The notes: generated from the sequence alone by a model not told the origin. Positions 26,034 to 37,760 are shown, counted from the stretch's first letter. The stretch is 64,000 nucleotides of DNA from Hydractinia symbiolongicarpus (GCF_029227915.1 NC_079876.1:30417828-30481827); one strand, 5' to 3'. Numbers and translations are program-made.

Positions 26034-26107
26034 ATGAGTAGCGAAGAAAAAACTGGGGAAAGGCGTATAAGCGAAGTAGTTATCTTAGTTAATGATACTC
26101 AGGAAAG
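26034..26107 (+). CDS. PDE4: Candidate PDE4 alternative first exon
   Basis: ATG at 26034 encodes a charged 24-residue stretch (MSSEEKTGERRISEVV...) and ends AG|GTAAGA after 26107 in phase 2, with a near-perfect donor. Joining to 29376 gives Ser then Phe. It contains an RRIS motif, a possible basophilic kinase site. No other downstream exon nearby would take it in frame. Confidence 0.55.
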
Positions 26108-27754
26108 GTAAGACTTTGCTTACAAAGGACGCCATGATGTACTGGCACATTAGAATGGGATAAAGCTTTGCATAACATTGGCCAACTTGGCATGCAGCAT
26201 TTATGGGTAGAGCTCGGGTGAGGTAAGATTTTCCATGGCAGTGAACAAGATTGCATGTGGAATTGACTTACAGATTAAGTGATGAGCAACATTGAACGCG
26301 AACGTCAAACACGCACCATTCACGTATCAATCTGACATGATTTTCTTCGTGATTAACAAATCGTTTTATCAGATTAAAAAAAGAGTTGATAAGAAGAAAT
26401 TTTCATTTGCTGTAAACACCGGCTAGCATAAGTTATAAGAGTAAACATAGTCATTATTTTATTTCCAGTATAAAACAAACTGACGCAAAACTTGGGTGTT
26501 CCATGACTTTGTGTTTGTATCTGAGTACTCATAAGACTCATGTAACAAAACTAGCGAATCCGTTTTTAAAATGAAGCGAGGAGGGAGGAGAAATGAAGTA
26601 GGGAGGAGGCTAGGCAATGTTGGAAATGAGGTCCCAAGTTGTGGGTCGTTATTGTTGTCTCTCAATTTTTCCGACCTTGTGTTAGGTAACTTTGTATGAC
26701 AACACAACAACATGGAAGATTATATGTGTGAAATAGAAAGCAGTAGCATTTGCTGAAAAATATGATGAATAACAAAAACAATAATAATAATTTAAAGACA
26801 GAAAAGTCATTGTTATGTTTTTGCTTTTTTAATACTGCGTGTAAAATATTACAAATCTGCTTTATTAATGGCTTTCCCTTTACTTTGGCCTCTGTTATTT
26901 ACTTTATGTTTGGAACTTTTGTGAAATGGTAATTCCGTCTGTTGATTTGTTTTAAGTAGTCAACACTTATCCCATTAGAGGACTGGGGATAAAAACACAC
27001 CAAACTTTTTACTTCCCTTTTTTTGTTGTTGTTTGTAACATTTCTTATTCAGCAGAGAATAATTTAATTTTAGACTTTTTACTTCATTTTAAATACCAAT
27101 ATTACATTCAGGTAGTGTATAAGGGAGTTAAGTATTTCACCTGCATTTAGTGAAGTTTAATATTCCACCTTGTTATAGTGAATAAGGTGTTAAATATTCC
27201 ACCTGTATGTAGAGAAATTAAATATGTACATAAACAAATAGGATGAACAATGTGTACTTTGAACAGAATTTTACAACTTTGTTCCCAGACCATTTTCTCT
27301 ATAGCGTGTCAATAGCTCTGATTCCATCCTCACATGTTTAAAAATGCCCGCCCCTAAACTATTTGCTCCAACGCAATTTAATAAACTCGAAGCATAGCGT
27401 GCCGTTTATATTGTATTCATTCATTGACATGATCGGCTAATAGCCAAAAAAACTGGCTGGCTTTTCTGATGTTAGTTATGTAATTCGATTGGACTCTTAC
27501 AATTAAATTGGTAAATTATAACTTGAAAAACGTAAAATGCAAACGAGTCATTCTTTCACAATATTTACACATTTTTAAAACAAACACATTTCATCATTTA
27601 ACTCAAATCCCTCCTCCATTCTAACTAATTTAGTGGGAAGCCAATTGAAGATCTTAATGTCACAACGCGAAAATCAGGTTGATATAAAAATTTCTTTAAG
27701 TGAAGCCTTCTCCGCGGGTGCATTTCCAAGACGTCATACAGAGACAGTCCTGAG

Positions 27755-27764
27755 TATTTAAATA
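27755..27764 (+). promoter_or_regulatory. TATA-like box before PDE4 first exon
   Basis: TATTTAAATA about 200 bp before the ATG at 27964, with an ACGTCA half CRE just upstream at about 27731. Spacing allows a 5' UTR of about 170 nt. Confidence 0.4.
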
Positions 27765-27963
27765 AGCTCCCTTAGAGCGTCACATTATCACAACGGTGAA
27801 GATTTACGGTGATATTTCAATAAAAAAAAAAAAAAATTTGGTGTCTGGTTACACGTGACAATTTGGTTAAGGATTAATACTAGATAAGCAAAACCCAAAT
27901 TTGCTAAAGGAAAGCTTTTGAGTCATCAGTTAGAGTAATTCTTCACAACATCACACAGCAAAT

Positions 27964-28115
27964 ATGAACACGACTAATTCACGTCATGTGCGAATTTACG
28001 ACGATAAAATGTTTTTAAGTACATCTGATATTATTGATGAAATCCCGACTTTATCGTCGTCACTACCTTCGCCGGCGATACGTATCACTGCGCCACCCGA
28101 CAAACCGAATGCTAG
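27964..28115 (+). CDS. PDE4: PDE4 alternative first exon (best supported)
   Basis: ATG at 27964 opens 50 codons ([17 protein letters not shown]...) and ends AG|GTATGG after 28115 in phase 2. The split codon completes to Ser with the T at 29376, followed directly by Phe. In vertebrate long PDE4 forms the variable first exons also end just before a Phe (FDVDNG...). The reading frame runs past the donor to 28194. A second donor-like GTAAGT after 28183 would be phase 1 and does not fit. A TATA-like TATTTAAATA lies about 200 bp upstream, at 27755. Confidence 0.75.
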
Positions 28116-31100
28116 GTATGGTGATTTTCACGGCTTTTTAGTTATCAACAAGATGAATTCTAATTCTTTATTCGGACACTTCTGTAAGTACTGACAAGTA
28201 TATTAGAAATAAAAATAGCGGCAACTTTCTATCAAATATTTTCTCGCTTTTGATAAGTCACAAAGAAGAGAAAGACACCCCTATGATAAGGAGACTTCCA
28301 AAAGAACATACATGAACAGTTAAAAATTGAAGGTATTGATCAAGGGTGAGAATGGCTTTCATATTTACTGCGACACTGGTGTCGCGTGTTCTTTGACAAC
28401 ATCAGCATCTTCTCTGGAGAAAAACCCACTGAATTTTTGATAGAAAACGAAAGCGCGATTTTTCTCAGTATTTTGTCTTATTTATTCAACTTTTAACCTG
28501 TTTGATCTTTTGAAAAATCACGCTGTTTTTATTTCCGCATTTGTTGGATGGATTTGAATGGAGAGAATGGCTGTTCAGCTGATTGAAAGCATAGTAGTCG
28601 ATTGTGACTTTGACGAGAACTGGTGAGAAATGTAAAATTGACCTGATCAGAATATGTATCAGTTTCAGTGCGAGAAAATTGCAAAAATAAAGCTATTAGC
28701 CATCTTATCTAAAAGCTAGCTACAGCATTGCAACATCTTAATATATTTAGCTTATGTAATTGACTTCTCTAATTTGGAGGAAGACAGTATGTCTATTTTT
28801 TTCCAGGAAGAATTCCATCTAGGCAACTGCTTACAAATCCATAGGAAACTGATGTTCAAATTGAGAAATGTTAACAAATTCAAATTGAATAAATGCATCC
28901 TATAGCTTTATGTGTGGTTACCTGTAGCTACCCTTGTTTGGTTGTAGCTATAAAATATAAAAACAACTCAAAATTGTGAAAGAAGTACTTCAGACAAGAA
29001 GAAAACTTGTCTCAATAGTTACACTGGATCACAGGGGAATACAAATTATATATATAAGTTTTTGCAGTGAAGGGCCAACAAAAACCTCCAAACGCTTAAA
29101 ACATGAAAATATTTGAGGTAATTTTAGCACTGTACAGGCCCGAGAATAACCTTGGTGGAAATATTTACCATTGCTATTAAATAAATGTTTATCCCAATGT
29201 TAATTTGAACAACCTCCAAAATAAACTTGGTGGAAATATTAACCATTGCTTTTAAATAAATGTTTATCCCATCATAATTGGAATAACCTATATAGAATAA
29301 CTGTAGTGGAAATATTAGCAATTGCTATTAAATATATGTTTATCCCGATGTTAATTTGATATTTATATATTTTAGTTTTAACCATGGCCACGAGAATGAA
29401 CAATCTGGGAAATCAGTAGGCCCAAACAATAATACAATTAATGATGGTGACCGATTACAAGTAAACCCAATTAATACATACAATGTTCAAAGACGTGAAA
29501 GCTTTCTTTACAGATCGGATAGTGATAACGAAAGTAATCAGCCTCCCCGCTCATCTCGGCATTCATCTATTTCAAGTGAAGGGTAAGAAATTTATGTGTG
29601 AATAATTAATTATTAAATCAAATCATCAATTCCACATATCTGGTTGTAAAATAGCAATTAAAATATTTGGCTACATTTTTGCTGTTCTGAAATTTTTGTT
29701 TTTATTTCTATCCCATTAATGTTTCTTTTTATACAGAGTTCATGGGGATGAATTGGTCACACCATTTGCTCAAGTTCTGTCATCTTTACAAAGTGTTCGA
29801 TCTAATTTTGTTTTACTTACAAACATTCGTCAAAACCGGTTACGTCGTGGTTCTGAAGGATTTCATTTAAATTCGAGACTTTGTCAGTTGTATGAAATTA
29901 GTGATGGCAGCATGATTAGGGGTAATTGTTTTTATTTCTTCCTTGCAATCTGATGTTATCCCTGCATTTTACTTGTATAGTAAATATGTTTATATACAGT
30001 ATCTGTTTTATAAAATGCCAAGTGATGTTTTCTCAAAATATGTTTTTTTATTTTTAGATGACATGTTTAAAAAGGTGTGTATACTTTCCTTTTAGTCATA
30101 GTGTAGAAAAACAAAACAAAAAAGATGTGTGCGGGAATACAAGGATTGCTTGCCTAAGTTTGAAATTACGTGCAGAATTTTGAAGATTCTACTGTGCAAT
30201 CCAGTATGTGTTTTTGTAATCAACTTTACCTTATTTATAGCTGACGATGGCTACATTAAAGGAGTTTGATTGGTGCCTTGATCAGTTAGATACTTTAAAA
30301 GCCAGTATGTCTATAAGTGAAATGGCATCAAATAAGGTATATATTTTAACAATAAAAACATTTGGTATGTTTTTTGTGTTAGCTTAAATTCATACCTTTT
30401 CTCTTATAATCACTATTATTACAGTTTAAACGTTTGTTGGACAGAGAGTTAAAAGATTTTTCTGAAACTGGCATTGGTGGACCTGAAATCTCTGCTTGGG
30501 TATTTGATACATTTGTGGGTAAGCAATTATCAGCTAAGACTTTTTTGTTAAATTTATCAGTTTAGGATTTTATCTAGCTTTTATAGTGATACAGGAATCA
30601 TCTCTGTATAAGCTCTCTCTATATTTTTATTTTTTATGCAGATAAACAAATGGAATTATTACCAAGGCGGGAGGCCAAACCTTTGCGAGCTCGTTCAAAA
30701 AGCCTTGTTAAATCTTTAAAAAAACTTTCCAGAAGTGTCAGCTGTTCAGGATCAGTTCCAAGGTAGCTTCTTTTGACTTCATCATAATTTTTCATGAGTT
30801 ATCTTTGTTGTTCTACTTTAAACTACTAATCTTTATCCTTTTTTTAAATCAGTACATATCACATTTCTGTTAACCTGTTCTAATTTTCCTGTTTTGTATT
30901 TACACAGGTTTGGTGTAGAGTGTTCTGATGAAGCATCACTTGAAGAGGTAACATTTTTTTAAGCTTACTTATGTGATACCTTAGTAAGGCCAATTTACTA
31001 ATAGTAAACAACTCGCAAAAACTTCTTCTGCAAAATAAATTAAAAACGCCCATTCGTAAAAAATAATTATAATAGTATATAGCTTCCTGATTACTTTTAA

Positions 31101-34100
31101 AAACAAAATGACCTAAATATATATAACATTTGCTGTCCAGAAGATTTTCTTATAGCCTCCATTCTTACAATTTCTTCTGCAAAATTTGTAATTTTCAGTC
31201 CCTTGATTCACAAAAATATATTAATTCAGTTTTTAGAACTTTGAATAAAGAATAGGTAAATATTGCTGTTCCTATACTTATTGTATATTTTTTATAGATA
31301 ATGGAATGCGTTGATACATGGAGTTTTGACGTGTTTAAATTAGCTAAAGCAACTTCATATCGACCTTTAACAGCTATAACGTACACAATTTTGCAGGTAA
31401 TTGAAAGACCCAAAACTCTATTCTTTGTACTCCTTTATTTGTTTTTTAATTGTTTGTGCTTTTCAAACCTTTTTTGCCTTTTATTTTTTTTTTAATTTGC
31501 TTCGGTTTAATTAATTTTATTCTAAATTTTAATTAGACTCGTGATCTCCTGAAAATTTTTAAAATAAAGCCTTGGGTTTTCACAAATTACATTAGCTTGG
31601 TAGAGGTATGTTGTTCTTATATATTTTAAGCATTTCTGTGTCAAGTAGGCTATGCTGTGGTAATAATTAAGAACATTGCATCAAAATAGGCTTTAGTTAT
31701 TGAGAAATATAGATCTTCCTGATTCTAAGATTAGAACTTGACACTCTTAGAATAATGTTTAATTTGCTTTCATTTTTACCCTGTTTAATAATATTTTGAT
31801 CTGCTCTAATTGCAGTATTTTTATTTGATAAAATTTAGAGTCATTATGTTCGAGAGGTACCTTTTCACAATTCCACACATGCGGCTGATGTTGTGCATGC
31901 AACTCACGTCCTACTTTCTGCAAGTGTGTTTGAGGTATGTCTTCATTATTAACTTCATAAAAAATGTCTTATTTCAACATCACCAGCATATCTATCAACT
32001 TCGTCAAAATATTAGGGACAATTTGGGATAAATTTAGGATAAATCACCTAGTATTAATATCAATAAGTATATTTTTTATAGTACCCTTATAAAAAGATAA
32101 GCAAAGGTTTCTTATCTAGTTACTATATACAAGTTTCTGATGTTTTTTCACGTTGTGTTAATTTTTAGGGTGTTTTCACTGACTTAGAAATACTAGCTGC
32201 CATTATAGCAAGTGCAGTACACGATGTTGACCACCCTGGCGTTAATAATCAGTTTCTTGTCAATTCAAGTTCAGAAATGGCGTTGATGTATAATGATGAA
32301 TCTGTGTTAGAGAATCACCATTTAGCGGTTGCTTTTCAACTCCTTCAGAGTGAGAATTGCGATATATTAGATAACTTCTCAAGAGCTGAAAGACAACTTT
32401 TTAGAAAAATGGTTATCGAAATGGTGAGCCATCTCTTTTTATGCACAAAATTAATACCTTAAATGGGTGGAAAGTATAACTATGGGTACTGTGCAATTAA
32501 GTATAGAGGTGGTAATAAGTAGGGGGCGGCAGTCTTACTTAAAAGCAGCATTTGTCTACAGCAGGCAACTGGAACAGGCATTTATATTAAAGCCAAAATT
32601 AGGAATTTGTGAGAGAGGTTGTTGTGTTTGCACTTCGACTTTGGTTGTCATTCATTTGTAAGGTCTAAAAAAGCAGCAACTTAAGGTGGTGCTGGGGTTG
32701 TGTAAAAACATGCTTAAACCTTTTTTTCTACCTCAGGTTCTTGCTACGGATAACGCAAAGCATATGAACATACTAGGTTCATTAAAAACAATGGTGGAGA
32801 CTAAAAAGGTCGCAGATGGAGGAGTAAAGCCAGTGGAAGCAGAATCATTTCCAGAAAAGATGCATGTTCTCAAATGTTTAGTTCATTGTGCTGACCTCAG
32901 CAATCCGACCAGACCACTTCATTTGTATGAAACTTGGGTAGAGAGACTAATGGAAGAATTTTTTCGACAGGTAAAAGAAAAGCTTTTTAGTGGTTTTAGT
33001 AGCATTTACAGTCCAAGTGATTTGGGAAACATTTTGACACGACATGGAACCAGGGTTGTTGTAGCATTGTTTTGCTCATAAATTGAATCATTATTTTGTT
33101 CTTTTGTTTATGTTTTGTAGTGCTTTTTAATTTAATTTTACCACTACGAAATTACAAATCAAATACTGATGTTTGTAAAACTTTTTTAGGGAGATATTGA
33201 AAGAGAAAGAGGGATGGAGATCAGTCCGATGATGGACAGACATAATGCTAACATAGAGAAATCGCAGGTATTTTTCGAAAGAATTTTATTAATAAGTTCT
33301 AAAAAAAAAACAATGTACATGTAAGATATTGTTATGGTATTTTATTAGTGTGTTCGACTCAACGTTTTTTTTTAAATCTGTTGTAAGTTTTTGTTTCGTT
33401 TGACTCTTAGTTCAAAATGATATGGTTTTACATTTTGCATCTGTGTGTTTTTAATTAACCTCTATTTCTTTTTTAGGTTGTATTTATCGATTACGTCGTA
33501 CATCCTTTATGGGAAACATGGGGTGATCTCGTTTACCCAGACGCCCAAGAAATATTAGGCAATTTAGTTACTAATCGAGAATATTTTCGAAGTCAATGTC
33601 CGGCCAGTCCAAACGCCACTCCAGGCGTTACGCCCAAAGCGTCGCCTTTTACGCCACGAAAAAGCATGCCAGCGGCTGTCGACATTTCAACCTCTCGTAA
33701 GTAGATTATTTAGATGTTTTATCGCAATCTTCTTAGGACTTAAGTAGTTTTTGCTGTAGCTGTTATATAAAGAAAACCTTTCTTCGTATAACAAACTATA
33801 TGTAGTAGTATAAGAGATTTATATTCTATTTGGTTAGCCTTGCTAATTTTCAGGAATATACCCTGTCAATTCTTGCCAGAAGGGACCACGAAGGTGGTTA
33901 TAGAGTGCTTAAAGCTCCCACTTGAGCTACAGAAACCTTTTTTGAAATTTTTGCCCAACGAGACACGAGGATCGAACCTACAGCCTTCTTGGACATGAGT
34001 CAACGCTCTATCAACTGAGCTGCCTTTGTAGTATCCAAGGTGTGCACTCAATCAGTAAGTTTAGAAAATTAGGAAACAGAAAAAGTTAAATTTAAAAAAT

Positions 34101-34740
34101 ATGCGGGAAAATATTAGTCACATGATGGAAAATTATTAATTTTAAAAAAAGTTTTGTTTTTATTTCAAGTAAATGTGTTTTAAGAATTTTTGTTAATTCC
34201 CATTTTTTTAGTAACTCATGTTGCTTAGCCAGAACGGAAATCATGTGTGCGTAGGTCGGTGTTGTAACACGTACAATGAACTTTTTAGGTCGATTATTTT
34301 CGTCACTTCAAGAAAAATCGGAAGATACGAACAAAACTGGAAGTTTCTTAGTAAAAAATGACATCAAACTATTCCAAAAAACCAACGATAGTGGACGTAC
34401 GACAAGTGCGACGGAAAACTTTGAACTTGTTGATCCTGTAGTGAAAGATTTAAGAAGAAAATCTGACAGTGACGCATTAAGACGGCATTCTTCATCAGAT
34501 ATACGTTTAGCGAGTTTGAAATTGTTAAAACTGACCAACATTCAATCCGATGAGAATATGGAGAGTGATGACAAAGAATCAGAGAAAAATGACATCAATA
34601 ATTTGAAAAATATCCCGGACCAGAATAAAAATTATTTAAAAGAAAGTAAGGAAAGCAGGACTACAACCGTTGGTCACCTAAAAAACGCTACGACCGCTGG
34701 ACATCTACCAAACACTTCAAGAAGTTTTGCGCACACGTAG
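27964..34740 (+). CDS. PDE4: PDE4-type cAMP-specific 3',5'-cyclic phosphodiesterase, long form (spliced, 804 aa)
   Basis: Hydrolyses cAMP to AMP in the cytosol. Rebuilt coding exons: 27964-28115 (or another first exon), 29376-29582, 29737-29921, 30058-30074, 30241-30336, 30425-30518, 30642-30762, 30908-30947, 31298-31396, 31537-31605, 31839-31934, 32169-32423, 32737-32970, 33190-33267, 33477-33696, 34289-34740. All introns are GT-AG and all phases agree. In the 804-aa product UCR1 is about 88-150, UCR2 about 180-255 and the HD-type catalytic domain about 305-640. Metal and catalytic motifs are intact: HNSTHAADV (His370, His374), HDVDHPG (410-416), HCADLSNPT, and KSQVVFIDY with the purine-binding Gln and clamp Phe. 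The PKA motif RRESF in UCR1 puts the target Ser at 93. A last exon of about 150 residues is long and Ser-rich compared with mammalian PDE4. Family assignment is certain; the first-exon choice is inference. Confidence 0.96.
28567..28622 (+). CDS. PDE4: Candidate PDE4 alternative first exon (19-residue N-terminus)
   Basis: ATG at 28567 encodes [18 protein letters not shown] and ends TG|GTGAGA after 28622 in phase 2. With the T at 29376 the split codon becomes Cys, followed by Phe. Mammalian PDE4D3 and PDE4B1 also have a Cys-Phe junction at this point (established knowledge). It lies only 750 bp before the shared exon. It is too short to judge by codon use, so support rests on phase, donor and position. 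Confidence 0.55.
29152..29370. repeat. Triplicated 70-80-bp unit in the intron before PDE4 exon 2
   Basis: Three diverged units with GGTGGAAATATT, CATTGCT(A/T)TTAAATA and ATGTTTATCCC. The third ends within 30 bp of the acceptor at 29375, so it contributes to the branch-site region. Confidence 0.75.
29376..29921 (+). CDS. PDE4: PDE4 exons 2-3: upstream conserved region 1 (UCR1)
   Basis: Exon 29376-29582 encodes an Asn-rich linker then [14 protein letters not shown], the UCR1 start with its PKA consensus RRES. Exon 29737-29921 continues [20 protein letters not shown], almost the vertebrate [14 protein letters not shown] block. In the family, PKA phosphorylation at this Ser activates long forms by loosening the UCR1-UCR2 gate. 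Its conservation indicates that this feedback is retained here. Acceptors are TTTTAG|T and ATACAG|A. The exon ends at G|GTAATT in phase 1. Confidence 0.93.
30058..30074 (+). CDS. PDE4: PDE4 17-nt microexon
   Basis: The segment between TTTTTAG and GTGTGT supplies AT GAC ATG TTT AAA AAG. Joined to the preceding G it gives DDMFKK, which continues into [16 protein letters not shown]. This aligns with vertebrate [20 protein letters not shown], so the microexon is needed. Skipping it would break the frame, because exon 3 ends in phase 1 and exon 5 starts in phase 0. Confidence 0.85.
30241..30762 (+). CDS. PDE4: PDE4 exons 5-7: UCR2 and basic linker
   Basis: Exon 30241-30336 holds [11 protein letters not shown] and SEMASNK, both UCR2 hallmarks. 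Exon 30425-30518 holds FKRLLDREL. Exon 30642-30762 encodes DKQMELLP followed by a strongly basic, Ser-rich linker ([17 protein letters not shown]). UCR2 folds over the active site and works with UCR1 in dimerisation and autoinhibition (family knowledge). The basic linker is at the position of LR2 but differs from vertebrate sequences. Confidence 0.92.
30908..33696 (+). CDS. PDE4: PDE4 exons 8-15: catalytic domain
   Basis: Exons 30908-30947, 31298-31396, 31537-31605, 31839-31934, 32169-32423, 32737-32970, 33190-33267 and 33477-33696 form the HD phosphodiesterase fold. Recognisable blocks are [109 protein letters not shown] and [18 protein letters not shown]. All metal ligands are present. The residue before the catalytic His is Phe where PDE4 normally has Tyr. 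After the fold comes [20 protein letters not shown] with five SP/TP sites. The first matches the position of the ERK site in mammalian PDE4 (inference by alignment). Confidence 0.96.
33853..34033 (-). mobile_element. tRNA-derived SINE in the last PDE4 intron
   Basis: On the minus strand the head reads GGCAGCTCAGTTGATAGAGC (box A) and GGTTCGATCCTC (box B). The 3' end carries GACAGGGTATATTCC, also found in the 55.9-kb SINE. Confidence 0.8.
34289..34740 (+). CDS. PDE4: PDE4 last exon: lineage-specific Ser-rich C-terminus
   Basis: The donor TCTC|GTAAGT after 33696 (phase 1) joins CTTTTTAG|GT at 34289 in frame, giving Arg then [19 protein letters not shown] and 149 residues up to the TAG at 34738. 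The sequence is hydrophilic and predicted disordered. It contains [17 protein letters not shown], two basophilic RRxS sites in a row. The open frame also extends upstream to an ATG at 34276, but an in-frame stop at 34252 and the good acceptor favour splicing. If the intron is retained, translation stops at 33704 after ...STSRK. Confidence 0.75.
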
Positions 34741-34952
34741 CGCTATTGTTTCATTCAACATAGTATTTCTTTAATTTACTGCCAAACTAAATTTTTAAAA
34801 ATCATTGTATGATTTTTAGGACACAGTGCAATCTTAAGGTTGATAGATCGCAGCGCGTTTATCGAAGCAACTTTGTCGATAAGTAAGAAAGTGACGTTCC
34901 TTTAGTTAGCACAGACAATACACTTCAGAATACTTGACAAAATCACCTTTTA

Positions 34953-34996
34953 ACTCGAACACCAAGTAACCCGAACACCAAGTAACCCGAAATATA
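34953..34996. repeat. Short 17-bp tandem repeat downstream of PDE4
   Basis: CCGAACACCAAGTAACC in about two and a half copies. Confidence 0.7.
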
Positions 34997-35631
34997 ACAT
35001 TTTAAACCTCCGTTTCATGAACTTTCGTTAATACTTTGTTACAAAGTCACTTGAACCACTCCAAGTTAACTCAAACCTTTGATAATACTTACATTTTTTG
35101 TCCTTTGCAAGTTTGAGTTATTTGATGTCTGGCGCAAAAGACAGTTTTGCGAAAAGCTGGTTCGGACCATTTTATTTTGTAAATGGTTTAAACGAAACAT
35201 TTTATGTTTAGTGAGCAAACCTCATCATACACTCGATAGATTCGTGTCAAAATATAACAGAGGTATAGGCCTCTCGCTTCGCAGTACAAGGCGTCTATAC
35301 CACGTATGTAGACACCCCTTGTGTGATAATACACCTATTCAAAATAGACATGAATACGAAGGTGGTATTTAAATTTTATTTTTCTTTAGCAAGAGAATAT
35401 ACACTGTAAATAGCATGTAAGTTATTTCTATATGAAAATCCCGTTTATAATCAATTTGTTGTCGTTCTGGCCGAACAAATTTATAAACTTTATTTCTTGA
35501 TATGCAACGAACGCAGACAGTAACATAAAATTTGAGGGCTTTAATAAGTTCAAAAGCGCTTTTTTGTGTGTAAGTATTGCGCATGCACCACATTCCGTAT
35601 TCATTCTGCAATCCGTGAATTATTTATTTTT

Positions 35632-36654
35632 ATTGAATTTCCGCGCCCTAAGGCGTAGGAAATTCTTTAAAACCGTCGTTTTTTTCTTTCGGAGCATTTT
35701 TTGAGAAAAAATCGACCCTGGGATTTCACGTTCCCCTGAGAGGAGGATAGTATTGGTATAACTGACTAACTTTTAGGCCAAAATTGGTATTTGTTTTCGA
35801 CAAAATTTGGCACAGTTAACAAAGAAAGTATGCTGAACATAATGGTGACATCATAGTTTTGATATTTTGTTACCTAAACGTCATTTTAGGCCAAAATTGG
35901 TCCAAAAATTAAAACTACTTTATTTTCAACAAAATTTGGTACAGTAAACAAATAAAGTATGCTGAACATGATGGTGACATCAAAACTTTGATTTTTTGTT
36001 ACCTAAATGTCATTTTAGGCCAAAATTTGGCCAAAAATTAAAACTACTTTATTTTCAACAAAATTTGGCACAGTAAACAAAAAAGTATGCTGAACATGAT
36101 GGTGACATCAAAATTTTGATTTCTTGTCACCTTAAATGTCAATTTAGGCCAAAATTGGTACAAAAATTAAAACCACTTCATTTTCGGCTAAATCTGGCAC
36201 AGTTAACAAATAAAGTATGCTGAAAATGATGTTGATCAAAAGTTTGATTTTTTGTCACCTAAATGTAATTTCAGGCCAAAATTTGTCCAAAAATTAAAAC
36301 TACTTTATTTTCGACAAAAATTGGGACAGTTAATAAAAAAAGTATGGTCACATCAAAATGTTGAGTTTTTGTCAACTAAATGACCATAAACGTTTGAATC
36401 GCAAGACTTTCAACCATGAATGATAGGTTGTATTTTTTGTTAGCAATTTCTTTTAAAATGTCAGTTTATTATGACACGTTTTGTTTTGTTTGCGTTTGTT
36501 GTAAGATATAATGTCACTTGTGTGCTTTATCTTCAGAGCTTCATGCACCAAACATCTACGAATGTTTGGCACGATAACACAACGAATTAGCAGGTTGACA
36601 TCAAATATTTTAGTAGCGAGCGGAAAATCTTAGAGCTCCAGGGATTCTTGTTTA
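35632..36654. repeat. Dispersed element with internal 115-130-bp tandem array, copy 1
   Basis: Begins ATTGAATTTCCGCGCCC and ends AGCGGAAAATCTTAGAGC...TTGTTTA. Inside are five units each with TTTTAGGCCAAAATT, AAAATTAAAACTACTTTATT and TATGCTGAACATGATGGTGA. The ends contain the inverted pair GAATTTCCGC / GCGGAAATTC (one mismatch in this copy). Copy 2 is at 60411-61206 with three units. Confidence 0.85.
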
Positions 36655-36894
36655 ACATTTTTTAACCATAATTGAAAACGGCCAATAGGCAAAAAAGGCT
36701 CAAAAAGAACAAAACAATGAAAAAGATGCAGGAGAAGAGATATGTTAATGGGCTGGACACAGTGAAGGCTAGCAGAAGAACCCCACGCAAATGTATACAT
36801 AAAAATAAATTGAAGGTGCTGCGCCCATTGGCTAAACAGAGTAGTGACTGGAAATGTTACTAAGGATAGCCTCTTCAGTTCCTATTGGTATTGC

Positions 36895-37142
36895 TATTAA
36901 CGAGGGTCCTACTAAGGGGGAGGGGCTTGTGCATTTAAAGTTTTCATTTGAACTACGAAAGTCGTGCAAGCACAGCATCGCTTAGCTAGACAACCCCCTA
37001 AGATATCAATCCTATTCTCATGCTGAACGCTAAGCAGAAATGATTCTTACTTTTGTAATCTCTGGCATGGCTAGGCGGGTTTTGAACCCAAGACCTCCCA
37101 CATTGAAAACGAACGCTGTGCCACTAGGCTACTACTAGTCGG
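36895..37142 (-). mobile_element. tRNA-derived SINE
   Basis: Minus-strand head: TAGCCTAGTGGCACAGCG (box A) and GGGTTCAAAACCC (box B). The body end near 36895 is approximate. The head differs from the other SINEs here. Confidence 0.65.
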
Positions 37143-37760
37143 TCAATTAGAAAATATTAAGTGTCGGTTTAAGTACGAAGAAAACTATCAAACAAATCTC
37201 TAACCCTAACTATTTATATAGTAAAGCAGACACCAAAATTTTAAAGGTTCATCGGAATAAACTTTGAAATGTTGACGCGTTCTCTTCACCAACCTTTAAA
37301 TTGTTAACGCGTCCTGTTCACCAGTTTAACTCATAGTAACCATGAACGACAAAGAGCCTTGTGGAAGACGACTTAACACCCCTCCCTCTATTTTGCACCA
37401 GCTAGCTTGCTACGGCCCTGTTAAATGTTTTAAGATCTTCCTTTGCCGCTATAAATTAAACTTCCGAGTAACTGGATTATGTATGGAGATGCAAAAAATG
37501 TCTTTTCGCCATCACTCACAAAAGATAAATGATTAAGAAAAAAGATTATCTTTAAGGGCACAAACTTTCACCAGTTTCGCCAACCTCGTTCCCAGGGCAT
37601 TTTGCCTACTTGATGAAGTTGTTAGCGTCCGTAATAACGGCTCAGGGGCCACAAGATCCTGGGGACGAAGATGCAGTTTCGCAAATTTATGCAATTTTTA
37701 TGCTTATGAAAATTATAAAACTCCCTTTTCAAGAAAGTTAATTCTCATAAAACATTTAAC

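Noticed and set aside
33866-34051. Possible real tRNA gene on the minus strand
   Set aside because: Has A and B boxes, but the cloverleaf is not complete and the 3' part is a SINE tail shared with another element.
34276-34740. Separate single-exon gene starting at ATG 34276
   Set aside because: Splicing from the phase-1 donor at 33696 to 34289 puts this frame in the PDE4 protein; no promoter or own start context is needed.
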